A DNA stretch of 10,427 nt from Temnopleurus reevesii (Eukaryota; Echinodermata; Echinoidea; Temnopleuroida; Temnopleuridae), in the NCBI GenBank assembly GCA_036244855.1, contig BQKZ01000903.1, forward strand, positions 58,549 through 68,975, written 5' to 3'. The notes below the pieces were generated by a model. It had not been told where the DNA came from, did not search any database, and saw only the letters and a program-made list of their open reading frames with translations. The position numbers and the translations under genes were made by a program. Below, piece after piece: positions 1-8,184 of this stretch (position 1 is the first letter of the stretch; each line of letters begins with the position of its first letter).

Positions 1-640
1 AAACTTGGCTCAAGTATGTATAAGCATGTGAGGAAGAACTGATGAGATTTTGGGTTCATGAGGTCAAAGGTGGCAGTGCCCAAAATTTGTAAAATGTATT
101 TGATTTTTGATGGCATGGAACAGGCTGTACATACCTTTCTGATTGCGTGATGGCGGAGGCATAAATTTTGACCGTGCGCGGTCGAGGATTCATCTAGTTG
201 TTTTATGAATTTCTTATGTATTTCTTTGTTTTTTCGTCCTTTTTTTTTCTATTGTTTTTTCTATGAAATTTATTGCAGAACATTTTTGAAGAAATTTTGT
301 GCTGAAATAAATTAGTTTCAGCCCATAAAACAAAATATAACTACATCTTTATGGATTCTGACTGAAATCACAATTTACATTGACTTTGCACACAAAATCA
401 CGTTTTTGAGCCATTTTCGGTCTGACATGCATGTACAAAAAGTGGCGCGGCGACATAACCACATGCCTGATTTTCGCAAAAACAGTCTTAAAAGTTGCGC
501 AAGACTTGAAAGAAAAAAGTCAGTGAGTCTCGTAGTGAAAAAATTTTGCGCGGCGGCGTGATCGCGAAATTCGTCGAGGGAGGGGTCAAATTGACCCCCT
601 CCCAGTTAGGGTTAAGTTATTAGTGGGGTCACGCAACTTT
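1..640. other. Gene-free stretch, probably old repeat DNA
   Basis: I find no coding exon here. The first ~430 bases are AT-rich with T-runs (about 229-262). The part from about 430 to 600 is richer in CG dinucleotides (CGCGGCGGCGTGATCGCG near 548-566) and ends in an imperfect hairpin of GGGAGGGGTCAA against TTGACCCCCTCCC (578-603), followed by TTAGGGTTAAG. This style resembles non-coding ends of invertebrate transposons, but I cannot assign a family or find the other end. Confidence applies only to the description as repeat-like, non-coding DNA. Confidence 0.35.
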
Positions 641-646
641 GCGTGA
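629..646. repeat. Perfect short inverted repeat
   Basis: TCACGCAA and TTGCGTGA form a perfect 8-bp stem separated by only CT. It lies between the GC-rich stretch and the first exon relic. It may be the tip of a foldback repeat; no function can be assigned. Confidence 0.45.
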
Positions 647-675
647 GGAATGTTTAAGAATTGACCAATCACAAA

Positions 676-729
676 GTCGACATCTACAGAGGATAGTGCT
701 GCATTACTTATCGGTGATGCTTGATACAG
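676..729 (+). pseudogene. Relic copy A of the spectrin-repeat-like exon (3' half)
   Basis: Bases 683-729 match 1648-1695 of the downstream exon. The first 37 aligned bases differ at one position, then the match weakens over the last ten bases before a shared CAG. In the corresponding frame it encodes STEDSAALLIGDA and then meets TGA. The base after CAG is A rather than G, so the splice donor is absent. No 5' half of the exon is visible upstream. The close match suggests a fairly recent duplication or conversion, while the stop and lost donor argue that it is not used as an exon. Confidence 0.6.
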
Positions 730-768
730 ATTAATTTTTTTGTGATAAAAGTGTTTTTCGCACTTGCT

Positions 769-1351
769 TTAAAGGTAGAAAACTACATTTGTACACATTA
801 CGGTTATGCTTACAACTTGTTGTGTACCTCAGATATGCCAAAATGATAACTTCTATGAAGTATTTTGGTCGAATGCAGTCCAGAATATTTAATTCAACTA
901 AAAATCTATTCCATCCTAATTCATCTTGACACCAACGGTATCGCGATACTCCTAGCGTATTACCACACACACCCAAAACATTGTAAGAGCACATACAGTG
1001 CGCACTTCCATACACTGCCACACCATGCGAAATACGCACTGAGAGAGACTATTGCGCTTTTGGTCAATGAGGGGTCAACGGTTGTTTTGAATTTTTAATG
1101 CACGGTCCATTAATTTGAGGCCCGAATGAAAGAATTATTATTGGAATAACTATAAATATGCTCATCATGACCTATCTTTGTGCTCAATTGATTGGTGATA
1201 AGTTCTAACATTTAGTACTCTTCAACATAACACAACAATCTTGGAAAGTCAAATTTTAGGTGATAAGTTCTAACATTTAGTACTCTTCAACATAACACAA
1301 CAATCTTAGAAAGTCAAATTTTAGGCTGAAAAAGAAGTATTCTACCTTTAA
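769..1351. mobile_element. TTAA-flanked non-autonomous DNA element with ~18-bp inverted ends
   Basis: TTAA at 769-772 is followed by AGGTAGAA, and the mirror TTCTACCT at 1340-1347 is followed by TTAA at 1348-1351. Extending inward, about 15 of 18 bases pair between the two ends. The ~575-bp interior has no convincing protein; the reading frames at 865-1098 (+) and 731-1039 (-) have no recognisable domain. TTAA flanks fit piggyBac-type insertion, but because TTAA contains TA, a Tc1/mariner-type TA target is equally possible. It lies between the two exon relics and carries a 65-bp tandem duplication near its right end. Confidence 0.5.
1194..1323. repeat. Two-copy 65-bp tandem duplication
   Basis: The block starting GGTGATAAGTTC at 1194 is repeated at 1259 with a period of 65 bases. 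I see one mismatch (CTTGGAAAG versus CTTAGAAAG). The near identity points to a recent duplication. It lies inside the right part of the TTAA-flanked element. Confidence 0.9.
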
Positions 1352-1386
1352 CCCATTATATCATAATATTACCTCCTCATTTTTCT

Positions 1387-1472
1387 GGCAATGGAGAGGC
1401 AGACAGCTTAACTTTAGGACTGGGTAAAGGAGCTCAATCTACCATCATCTGCTGAACAGACGATAGTGCTAC
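1387..1472 (+). pseudogene. Relic copy B of the spectrin-repeat-like exon
   Basis: Bases 1427-1446 are identical to 1627-1646 of the real exon, exactly 200 bases downstream, and weaker similarity extends to both sides. In frame it reads WVKELNLPSSAEQ, compared with WMKELNLPSSTED in the intact exon. An insertion then shifts the frame, and it stops at TAA shortly after. The acceptor position has CTG instead of TAG. It is therefore a decayed, unspliceable duplicate, older than copy A by its divergence. Confidence 0.6.
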
Positions 1473-1586
1473 AAAAATAAAAAAAGAGGAAGCAGAGGAA
1501 GATTAAGAAATGGAAGAAGGAATAGAATAAGAAGTTTGTAATCTCTCTCCTAAATGTACCAACCTTCATATCGTTTTATGTTTTAG

Positions 1587-1695
1587 GCGATTGAGAGAGC
1601 AGGAGGCTGAGCTGCAGGGCTGGATGAAGGAGCTCAATCTACCATCGTCTACAGAGGATAGTGCTGCATTACTAATCGGTGATGAATTAATGCAG
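1587..1695 (+). CDS. Internal exon, helix A of a spectrin-repeat-like domain (partial gene)
   Basis: The exon follows a T-rich tract and TTTTAG at 1581-1586 and ends CAG before the GT donor at 1696-1697. It starts with the last base of a split codon and ends on a codon boundary, matching the phase of the exon at 4293. It encodes about 36 residues: RLREQEAELQGWMKELN, then a polar linker LPSSTEDSA, then ALLIGDELMQ. The Trp in an acidic, heptad-like helix is typical of helix A of spectrin repeats, as in spectrin, dystrophin, nesprin and plakin proteins. Such repeats act as cytoskeletal spacers or scaffolds. Earlier exons lie outside the window, so the gene cannot be named. Two decayed duplicates of this exon lie upstream. 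Reading on past the donor into the intron continues to a stop at 1807-1809, but that extension has no domain character. Confidence 0.6.
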
Positions 1696-2120
1696 GTTCG
1701 TATTGATCGCTCTCTATCATTAACAGTCCAGTTGAAAACTGACCCAATTACTCTTTCTCTTCACCACCAAACACCTAGATCCCTGCTGGAACTTAAAGCC
1801 CAAGTGTAGTTTTGGTAAATATGGAGAAATGTGAATTTTGGGGATGTTTATCATGACATGTAATTCTTATATACATTTTGAGACCATAGCATATTTTTTT
1901 ACGAACTGATTCTTTTGAAAATTTGAATTTGACCGTTAAATCATATTTAGCGCCCTCTCTTGGTTATAGCATTATTTTGCTTGTTATCAGGCATATACAA
2001 AGTTATTTCCAAGATTTGACAATAGAATCATATAGAGATATACACAACATTTAAATTTTGAAATTTTCATCCAATTCTGAGCATGGGAAGTTGTCCTTTA
2101 TCAAGAAAGAAAATATTGAA

Positions 2121-2145
2121 TTAGTGTGGTGAAGCACCACACTAA
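2121..2145. repeat. Perfect 11-bp hairpin with AAG loop
   Basis: TTAGTGTGGTG and CACCACACTAA are exact reverse complements around AAG, followed by a run of A. Such compact palindromes often mark the end of a foldback or rolling-circle transposon, but the expected partner end is not visible here. It is inside the intron. Confidence 0.7.
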
Positions 2146-3211
2146 AAAAAATTTGCACATTTTAGGTTATAGCTTTTCCCAAACTAATTAATTTTTCGCA
2201 CAATCTTTTGTGCAATATGTTTATAATACTATATTTCATTTCATATAGATTTGAAGATAAAATCTGGCGATAAAAATATTTGCTTTTACCAAAACTGTAC
2301 TTGGGCTTTAATGACCACATGCACACATAACCCTCAGTTTACTCATTCATGGTGTCGCATGTGTAATTATTTCTCCATAGATCCCTGTGTTATTTTGCCT
2401 TTCAAGAAAACTCCTATAAAATCGGTCATATTGTAAGGTTGTTATTTTGACATTTCTTGTTTATCTGATTTTCCCTTTAAGTTCATTGACTGTCTAGCTT
2501 TGAAAAGATTTGCATACATTATTTTATTCCATTTCAGTTGCCAAGCAGTCTGGCATTTTTCTATTCTCTTCTTCCTATTCAGATATCACTTTCACCACCT
2601 GTCTATTCCCCTCCTTTCAATCTGCCATGCTTCTCCATTTCTTCTCTATTCAGGTGTGCTCACTCATTACATCACTCACCTGACTCTTTAGTCTGACTCA
2701 TCATCTCATTTAGTTCAACCATTCCTACATTCTTTCATGGTCATTCTCCTCATCCCTTTTGCCACCTCATCCCTTATCTCTTATTGGTTCTTTTCTTGAA
2801 TTTGGTTGGTCCATTTAGTTAGGTGTACCCACTTTATCTTTTTGTTTATTGATTCATTTAAATATGTTAATATGTATTTATGTTAATTTGATATGAACCA
2901 GTAGGCAAAGCAGCCATCTTGTTTTCAAAATAAAATCAGAGCAGTACTGGACTTCGTTGCGTCAAGTTCCATTCCTTGTGTTCCTTCTCTTGAGTTCTCC
3001 TTAGTTATTTCCATGCTACCCTTCATACTTAAAGGATTGAGAAAGACATTTATTTTACACCCCAACAATGTTCATTTCCCTACCCTACAATACATTTGTA
3101 GATTAGGTCAACAAGTGCTTGGCAGCAATGGAAAGAAAATTTGTTGACTTTATCATTCTGAATTCAAAACTACCTGTTGACCAGCTCATTTTTGAGAAAT
3201 TACTCATAATA

Positions 3212-3356
3212 CAGTCTGACCTTGTTATAACAAAGTCATTGGAACCAGAGAAAATATCTCTGTATATTGAACCCTTGTTATATTAGGGTCAAAATATGTA
3301 CAATAAAATACAAATAGATAGGACCATGAAAATTACCTCGTTATAATGAGGTTTGA
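3212..3356. mobile_element. Decayed pogo/Tigger-like MITE
   Basis: The left end TA-CAGTCTGACCTTGTTATAAC (3210 on) and the right end CCTCGTTATAATGAGGTTTG (about 3336-3355) form imperfect inverted repeats of the CAGTGGAACCTCGTTATAA type, which I recall from pogo/Tigger-family elements. It has an internal TTGTTATATTAGGG echo and a GGACCATGAAAATTACC string resembling the better preserved copy at 9427-9611. There is no transposase; it is a non-autonomous remnant in the intron. Confidence 0.6.
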
Positions 3357-4091
3357 TGATTTGTCCTGAATCCACAACCTCCATACATCTAAGGAGATAT
3401 TAATTACCTTTATATCCGGCTGTGTAAAGTAGTTCCAAAAACTGCAAATAAATGGGTCCACCTTTTGATAAAGAAAGTTCATATATATGTATTGGTTTAC
3501 TAATTTCCACAGTTATATAATCATTCACACACAATCATCCTTTAATATCAATCAATAATCATTGAACTCCAATGTCATCTATGGCCTAAAAAATTAATCC
3601 TGTACATGGTGATTCCCCACATTACGAGCGTGTAACCTCATACCTTGTTTGAAGCAGTGTAGTTTACAGAACTCGTGGGTTATATCTGGTTGTCGCCCTC
3701 TAAATTTTGAATTCCCGCGGGGAGCTAGAGGCGTGGAAGGGAAGAGAAAGAGTTGTTTAGTCAGTGTTCAACTTGGCTGCAAGGGCATATAAAAAAACAA
3801 GCAGTGCTTTTTCATACTTATCCCTCAGATTTATGAAATAAACAGTTTTGGTTTGAAAAAAAAGAAATAATATGAAGTTGAATAGTTGTTTATTTTGTTT
3901 CTATACTACATGTTGTACTGAAGTAGTTTTCTATAGCTTGATCTCTTTTATTTAACTTTGTATTGTTTGTTCCATTTTTTGAAGGTATTGTGCTATAATT
4001 TGTGATTTGTGAAAAATTAGCTTTACAGTATACAAGATACAATATAGAAGAAACTTTATTAATTCATGCCAAATTGCACTAGTATATTGAG

Positions 4092-4242
4092 AGGGTGTTG
4101 CTTAAAATCAACTGCAACTTTCCATAATGTTACACGCACTGGATACGCACTTAACAAGATGTGCATGAAACAATGAATTTGATTGGCACGTTCCGATCAA
4201 CTGCAACTTGTGATCGAATGCAACTTTTGAACAACACCCCCT
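4092..4242. mobile_element. ~150-bp foldback MITE with GGGTGTTG ends
   Basis: The left end AGGGTGTTGCTTAAAA pairs imperfectly with the right end TTTTGAACAACACCCCCT. Inside, ATCAACTGCAACTT occurs as a direct repeat at 4107-4120 and 4196-4209. GGGGGTGTT-type termini are common in non-autonomous DNA elements of marine animals, by recall. I cannot define a target-site duplication with confidence. It ends about 50 bases before the acceptor of the last exon. Confidence 0.6.
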
Positions 4243-4292
4243 AAGAATAGTTAACTTAAACTTGAATTTGACTGTATCATTACCGTTTGCAG

Positions 4293-4400
4293 GTTCAAGA
4301 AGAGATATTACTGCTGTCTTTACAACTTCAAGAGAGAAAGCCTGACATCAAGAATGTTCTCTCAAAGATAACTCACCTTTCACAGCAAACTACCGGATGA
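4293..4400 (+). CDS. Terminal exon, helix B of a spectrin-repeat-like domain
   Basis: The acceptor TTTGCAG ends at 4292. The 108-base exon opens in phase 0, which is what the donor at 1695 needs, and encodes 35 residues before TGA at 4398-4400. VQEEILLLSLQLQERKPDIK followed by NVLSKITHLSQQTTG has the look of spectrin-repeat helix B: a Leu-rich heptad run, then an ERKPxIxxVL segment and a Leu further on. The distance from the helix A Trp (about 40 residues) also fits the fold. A complete repeat would need a third helix, so the protein ends mid-repeat. The stop lies at the edge of an 82-bp tandem array derived from a transposon end, so the terminus may be a mobile-DNA truncation or an alternative 3' end. 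Candidate poly(A) signals downstream are AATAAA at 4949-4954 and 5307-5312. Confidence 0.6.
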   Translation, partial: VQEEILLLSLQLQERKPDIKNVLSKITHLSQQTTG

Positions 4401-4641
4401 AGGAAAAGAGAATAGTAGGGAGAAACGGAATGCTCGTTAAGGGGAACTTCCCCCATACATTCAATGCGCTTTCAGTGAATGAAGAAAAAGAGAACGGTAG
4501 GGAGAAATGGGCTGCTCGTAAAGGGGAACTTCCCCCACACATTCAATGCGCTTTCAGTGAATGAAGAAAAAGAGAACGGTAGGGAGAAACGGGCTGCTCG
4601 TAAAGGGGAACTTTCCCCATACATTGATGTGCTGTCATTCA
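4397..4641. repeat. 82-bp tandem repeat, three units, built from a MITE terminus
   Basis: Each unit starts ATGAAG (4397, 4479, 4561) with a period of 82, 82 and then 81 bases. Each contains GTAGGGAGAAA, a GCTCGT step and (T)TAAGGGGAACTT or TAAAGGGGAACTT followed by CCCCATACATT. The part from AAGGGGAACTT to GAAGAAAAAGAGA aligns with the outer end of the long-TIR MITE whose better copy lies at 7827-8444 (TAAAGGGGATTTACACCC ... GAAGAAAAATGAGA, reading that copy's right end on the minus strand). A 66-residue frame starting at 4479 merely reads through the repeat and changes frame every unit, so I do not call it a gene. Confidence 0.85.
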
Positions 4642-5003
4642 ATGAAGTAAAGGAACTTAATTTGTGTCAAATGGGATGATCCGTTCAAAAGTTATGAATT
4701 TGTCAAAGTCTACATTCCATCCACCGAGGATGGGCATCCTTGAGTTAGTAATGTTGGCATAGTCTGTGATGGCATAATGAAGAACTCCCCATATACTTTT
4801 AAGCAAATGTTCACATTTTTTTCTTTTTCAAGAATGTTAGAAAGTTTTTTGTTGAATATGATATAGCCACATAAATTCTGCATGCATATGTGATAGAATT
4901 AAGGTGAATTAAAAGTGAAGGGCCAAAGGATGCTCTTTCACAGGTGGAAATAAAAAAAAGAAGAAAATTCATGACTTGTGAATGGATTATCCAATTTTTC
5001 ACT
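4599..5003 (+). mobile_element. Older copy of the long-TIR MITE family
   Basis: It starts with TAAAGGGGAACTTTCCCC, the outer TIR shared with the last tandem unit. It continues with the inner TIR GATCCGTTCAAAAGTTATGAA (about 4677-4698), then GGCATCCTTGAGTT, then an interior with ATATAGCCACATAAATTCTGCA (about 4861-4882). It ends with the mirror inner TIR TGAATGGATTATCCAATTTTTC. All of these recur in the same order in the 7827-8444 element. The outer right end is lost after about 5003. An AATAAA inside it (4949-4954) could serve as a poly(A) signal for the upstream gene. Confidence 0.75.
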
Positions 5004-6623
5004 ATCCAAATGACCCAACTTGGGCCTGAGCTATTTTACGAGACAGTTTATAATTTGTTCAAACAGCATTGGATTATAGTTTATGGTTTGTGAGAAGCTA
5101 AGTGGAAACCAAAGAGAAGTAAAGAAAGACATTTGTTAGAAGGTTTGTATCAAATCAGTTCTATCTGACCTAATGTTTGATACACGTTTCATGTGTAATA
5201 CTGAATTGAATCGATTATATCACAAAAGAATTTAACAATATTTGTTGAAATTATTTAGCCACTCTGGCCAATCAACTACAAGCTGTTATTCCAGCCAGCC
5301 TGCCATAATAAAAGTCAAATATTACCACTTTCTTTCCTTCAAGCGATAGACCAGTTTTGGGAGGAGATCGCTTCAGATATTTAACTAGTTCGCGAGCTGC
5401 AGTAAAATTATTACCATAATGCAGCTTTTCAATAGTAAATTAGAGCATGTTCATAGTTTGTTTGAATGAAATCGACCTAAAAATGGCTTAATTATCGCAA
5501 AATAAAAAATCATGCTGCGGTCGTTCTCCCTTACACAACATGCTTCATGTACAAAATGAACGCGAACTCACACACCGCAGACAAAACCACCGACCGCACC
5601 GCCCATTTCAGGCCGACGCTCCCCCGTGCAAAAGCACTTGGCACACCGTAGGAATAATGGCTGATTGACGTGTTCGACGTGTAATACACAGAATACAAGC
5701 AAAAATGTACTCCTAGCATCCTACACAGATATATTTGGGCATGTAAAGCAACTTGTGAATACATCAACTCGTTCAATACCTTTAAATGCCCAGTACATGG
5801 CAATAAACCAGGAGGTCATGGTTTGAATGAATGTAATAATGAAAATCATTTCTGATAGACCTGGATGTTAGATAAAAAATACACGTGGAGTGGTTCTGAC
5901 TCTCCAGGGAATAATTTTAGTTTTCACAATTGACTAGTAGCTTTACACTTTGAGGAATCATTTCCAACACTTTACAGTACAGTCCTATGTGAAAAAAGTT
6001 GCTATACAAATCATCTTCTGTGCAGCAATCATGCTAAAATGCATAGCAAATTGCGATGCGATCCATGAAAATTATTCCCTGCTCTCGGCTTTCAACCAGA
6101 AGTTTGTATGTTCTCTCATAAGAAAGTATTTTGTGAAACTGTTATATGATTCCCATTTGAAGATGTTTTTAATCGGAAGATAGACAGATATGTGAGCAAT
6201 ATCCTCATCAACATTTTGAATGGAACCAATCAATGTTATTTAAATGCTTCTGTTGAATTTATAATATTGTGCATATTATATCACTAATTAACTTTGCTGA
6301 AGGATTCTGTTCGAAAGTTTAGGCAAGTTCATCATGCATGATACAGTTACATAGTGCAATTTTGTGCAAATTCATCAAATTTTCTACAATTAAAGAATTT
6401 GTAGTGAGAAAGGAATGCTAGTTTTCCTGTAATACATTTTGTTAATCATTTTTAATGATTCAGTAGCTTGTCACAATTTCAATCTTAATAATAAAGAATT
6501 TATTTACGGAGTGGTATATTGTGAATTTTCATTTGTCGACCTGCGAAACATTATTATAATAGATATAAAGCTGTTCGTAGAGGTGTTAACATTTTTGCGA
6601 TAACTGGTAACCAGTTCCTACAC
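5004..6623. other. Long gene-free stretch
   Basis: No convincing exon, RNA gene or transposon is recognised. Frames at 5531-5803 (-) and 5950-6183 (+) show no domain, and their composition does not look coding. Small items seen: hairpin arms AAGCGAT/ATCGCTT (5341-5373), AGCTGCA/TGCAGCT (5395-5426), a CG-richer patch at about 5560-5690 with a tandem GACGTGT motif, and the palindrome ATCATGCATGAT at 6331-6342. AATAAA at 5307-5312 is a possible poly(A) signal for the upstream gene. Confidence 0.4.
5667..5682. promoter_or_regulatory. Tandem ACGTG motif
   Basis: GACGTGT occurs at 5667-5673 and again at 5676-5682, nine bases apart, within a patch richer in CG than its surroundings. ACGTG is the core bound by several bHLH-PAS and bZIP factors. 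There is no gene start nearby to regulate, so this is only a candidate. Confidence 0.15.
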
Positions 6624-7287
6624 TCAATGGGTGACTTCAAGTACGATGTGCGGTGTTGGTGTTGGTGTTGGGAGAGCATATCGGCCCGTAAACCGAGCTC
6701 CCACACCGCTAGTCAGTTTACAGAAGCGATACGATCGCCGTATCGATCGCTTAACACCAGCCTCAACACTACGTGACATCATACGCGATTGCACAAAGTC
6801 TCGCGAAAAGCACGACAATGAAATAATTTTCGGTCCAAAATTCTCAAAATAATTAATTTTAAATCATATAAATCGTGTAACCATTTTTAAAATCCCAAAG
6901 GAAAAATATTGCCTTTAAATATAAAGTATGTGGTTTTAGTGTTTACAAGCAAATTTCACTGTAAAATACCACCGACATGTCACGGGTTATCGTAGCGAAA
7001 CTGCTCCTGTTCCGCGAGTAGAAAACAAATGCAGGATTTCAACACCAACACCAACACCGAACTTGAAGTCGCAATTTTCCCAATCCCTAGGGGTTGGTGA
7101 TGAAGAATAGGGAAATTGCACGTAAATCATCAACACCAGCAATCAACACTAACTACTGGAAATATGTCAGAATTTCGAGAGGTCAACCCTAACAACGACA
7201 GACTTCAAGTTTGGTATTGAGGTTGGTGTTGGTGTGGAAGCAACACCAACACCAGTGTTCAACACCGTACTTGAAGTCACCCATTGA
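6624..7287. mobile_element. Complex foldback element with GGTGTT-rich arms
   Basis: The outer ends are inverted repeats: TCAATGGGTGACTTCAAGTA at 6624-6643 and its mirror ending at 7287. Inside each end is a run of GGTGTT or AACACC hexamers. The arm GACTTCAAGT plus GGTGTT repeats occurs four times: forward from about 6632, reverse at about 7041-7071, forward from about 7201, reverse at about 7242-7280. The last two form a near-continuous hairpin. No transposase is present, and short reading frames on both strands here are only the arms read as protein. This may be one foldback transposon or a nested pair. A target duplication is not clear. Confidence 0.65.
7201..7280. repeat. ~38-bp-stem imperfect hairpin
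   Basis: GACTTCAAGTTTGGTATTGA with following GGTTGGTGTTGGTGT pairs with the AACACCAACACCAG ... TACTTGAAGTC arm, leaving only a few loop bases near 7238-7241. Size and shape resemble a small foldback MITE or a miRNA-like precursor; expression cannot be judged from sequence. Confidence 0.6.
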
Positions 7288-7826
7288 TAACCCCCAGTGC
7301 AGAATCACACCTGAGAAAGGGTCACCAGTCTTACATAAAGTGCTGTGTATATGTATGAACAGATTTATGAAACACCTCTCTGGTGAGGTAGTAAGAAGAT
7401 TCCAGAAAGAATGGCATTGATCCCTCATTTGAAATATGAATTTATTTTTAATTTTTCAGCTCCAGCCACTATTGGTAGAGACAATTCATATCCCTCATGA
7501 CATTCTTTTTTCCAGTGCATAGTTAAAAAGAAGAGTCTATCCCATGATATTATTATTTCAACAGGAGCAGACAATCAGATGAACACACCAACACTTCCAT
7601 TGGCATAATTTGGAACGACAATAACATTTCACCGATTTGTGCGTTATTTTACCATCCTATCATGTTTGTTTATCCCACATAACGCATGAATAAAACACCG
7701 TGAAAACAAGATTACAAGTTTGCGTATTTATTTCATGAAGATAATACTTGTGTTATCCAAGATGTTCATGCTGAGAATTTGTCATGTGGAAGCAAGTAGG
7801 ATTAAGGTAACTGAAAAGTAAGAGAC
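7288..7826. other. Gene-free stretch
   Basis: No convincing gene. There is an acceptor-like TTTTTAATTTTTCAG ending at 7459, but what follows has no recognisable coding content or donor. An AATAAA is at 7689-7694. GCGTTAT near 7641 and ATAACGC near 7680 form short inverted arms. No repeat family is assigned. Confidence 0.35.
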
Positions 7827-8135
7827 TTAAATGGGAATTACACCCAGGCATTATTTTGCGGTCAGTAAAGGAAGAAAAATAAGATGAAACAACTTTGAAA
7901 ATTTCAGCATCATCGGATTAAGCGTTCAAAAGTTATGACTTTCCAACATTATTATTTACACCCCTTATGGGCTCCTTGAATTGGCAACGTACAGGCACAA
8001 AATGGCTGCCAACATGGAAAACTCTCGTACACAAAATTTCACATTTTCCTCTTTTTCCGGAAAAGTAGACAAAATTTTGTTTTTTCTGTTATATAAAATA
8101 TAGCCACCTCAATTCTGCAAGCATTCCAGAAAGAG

Positions 8136-8184
<49 letters not shown>

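Larger units (their letters stand above)
1696..4292 (+). other. Probable 2.6-kb intron between the two exons
   Basis: It runs from GT at 1696 to TTTGCAG at 4286-4292. No further convincing exon is seen. Contents: CGCCCTCT near 1950; a perfect hairpin at 2121-2145; a pyrimidine-rich tract at about 2530-2830 whose small ORF (2500-2691) is compositional; an AATAAA at 2929-2934; a decayed pogo/Tigger-like MITE at 3212-3356; a GC-richer patch at 3685-3760 followed by a TATAAAA-like string near 3788-3795; and a foldback element at 4092-4242. The patch plus TATA could be an internal promoter, but nothing downstream supports that strongly. Confidence 0.5.

Noticed and set aside
2500..2691. 63-residue + strand frame
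   Set aside because: It lies in a pyrimidine-rich intron tract; its Phe/Leu/His/Ser-rich composition reflects CT richness and shows no domain.
2820..3000. Solo LTR suggested by a pyrimidine-rich tract, AATAAA at 2929 and a following GT-rich segment
   Set aside because: I could not find paired TG...CA ends or a target-site duplication.
4479..4679. 66-residue + strand frame starting MKKKRTVGRNG
   Set aside because: It reads the 82-bp tandem repeat. Since 82 is not a multiple of three, successive units are read in different frames, so it is not a conserved protein.
5531..5803. 90-residue minus-strand frame
   Set aside because: No recognisable domain, no splice or promoter context, and no coding-like composition.
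6631..6852. Overlapping frames on both strands with VGVGVG or PTPTPT runs
   Set aside because: They translate the GGTGTT arms of the foldback element.
7445..7460. Splice acceptor-like TTTTTAATTTTTCAG
   Set aside because: No coding sequence, donor or phase-compatible partner could be found after it.
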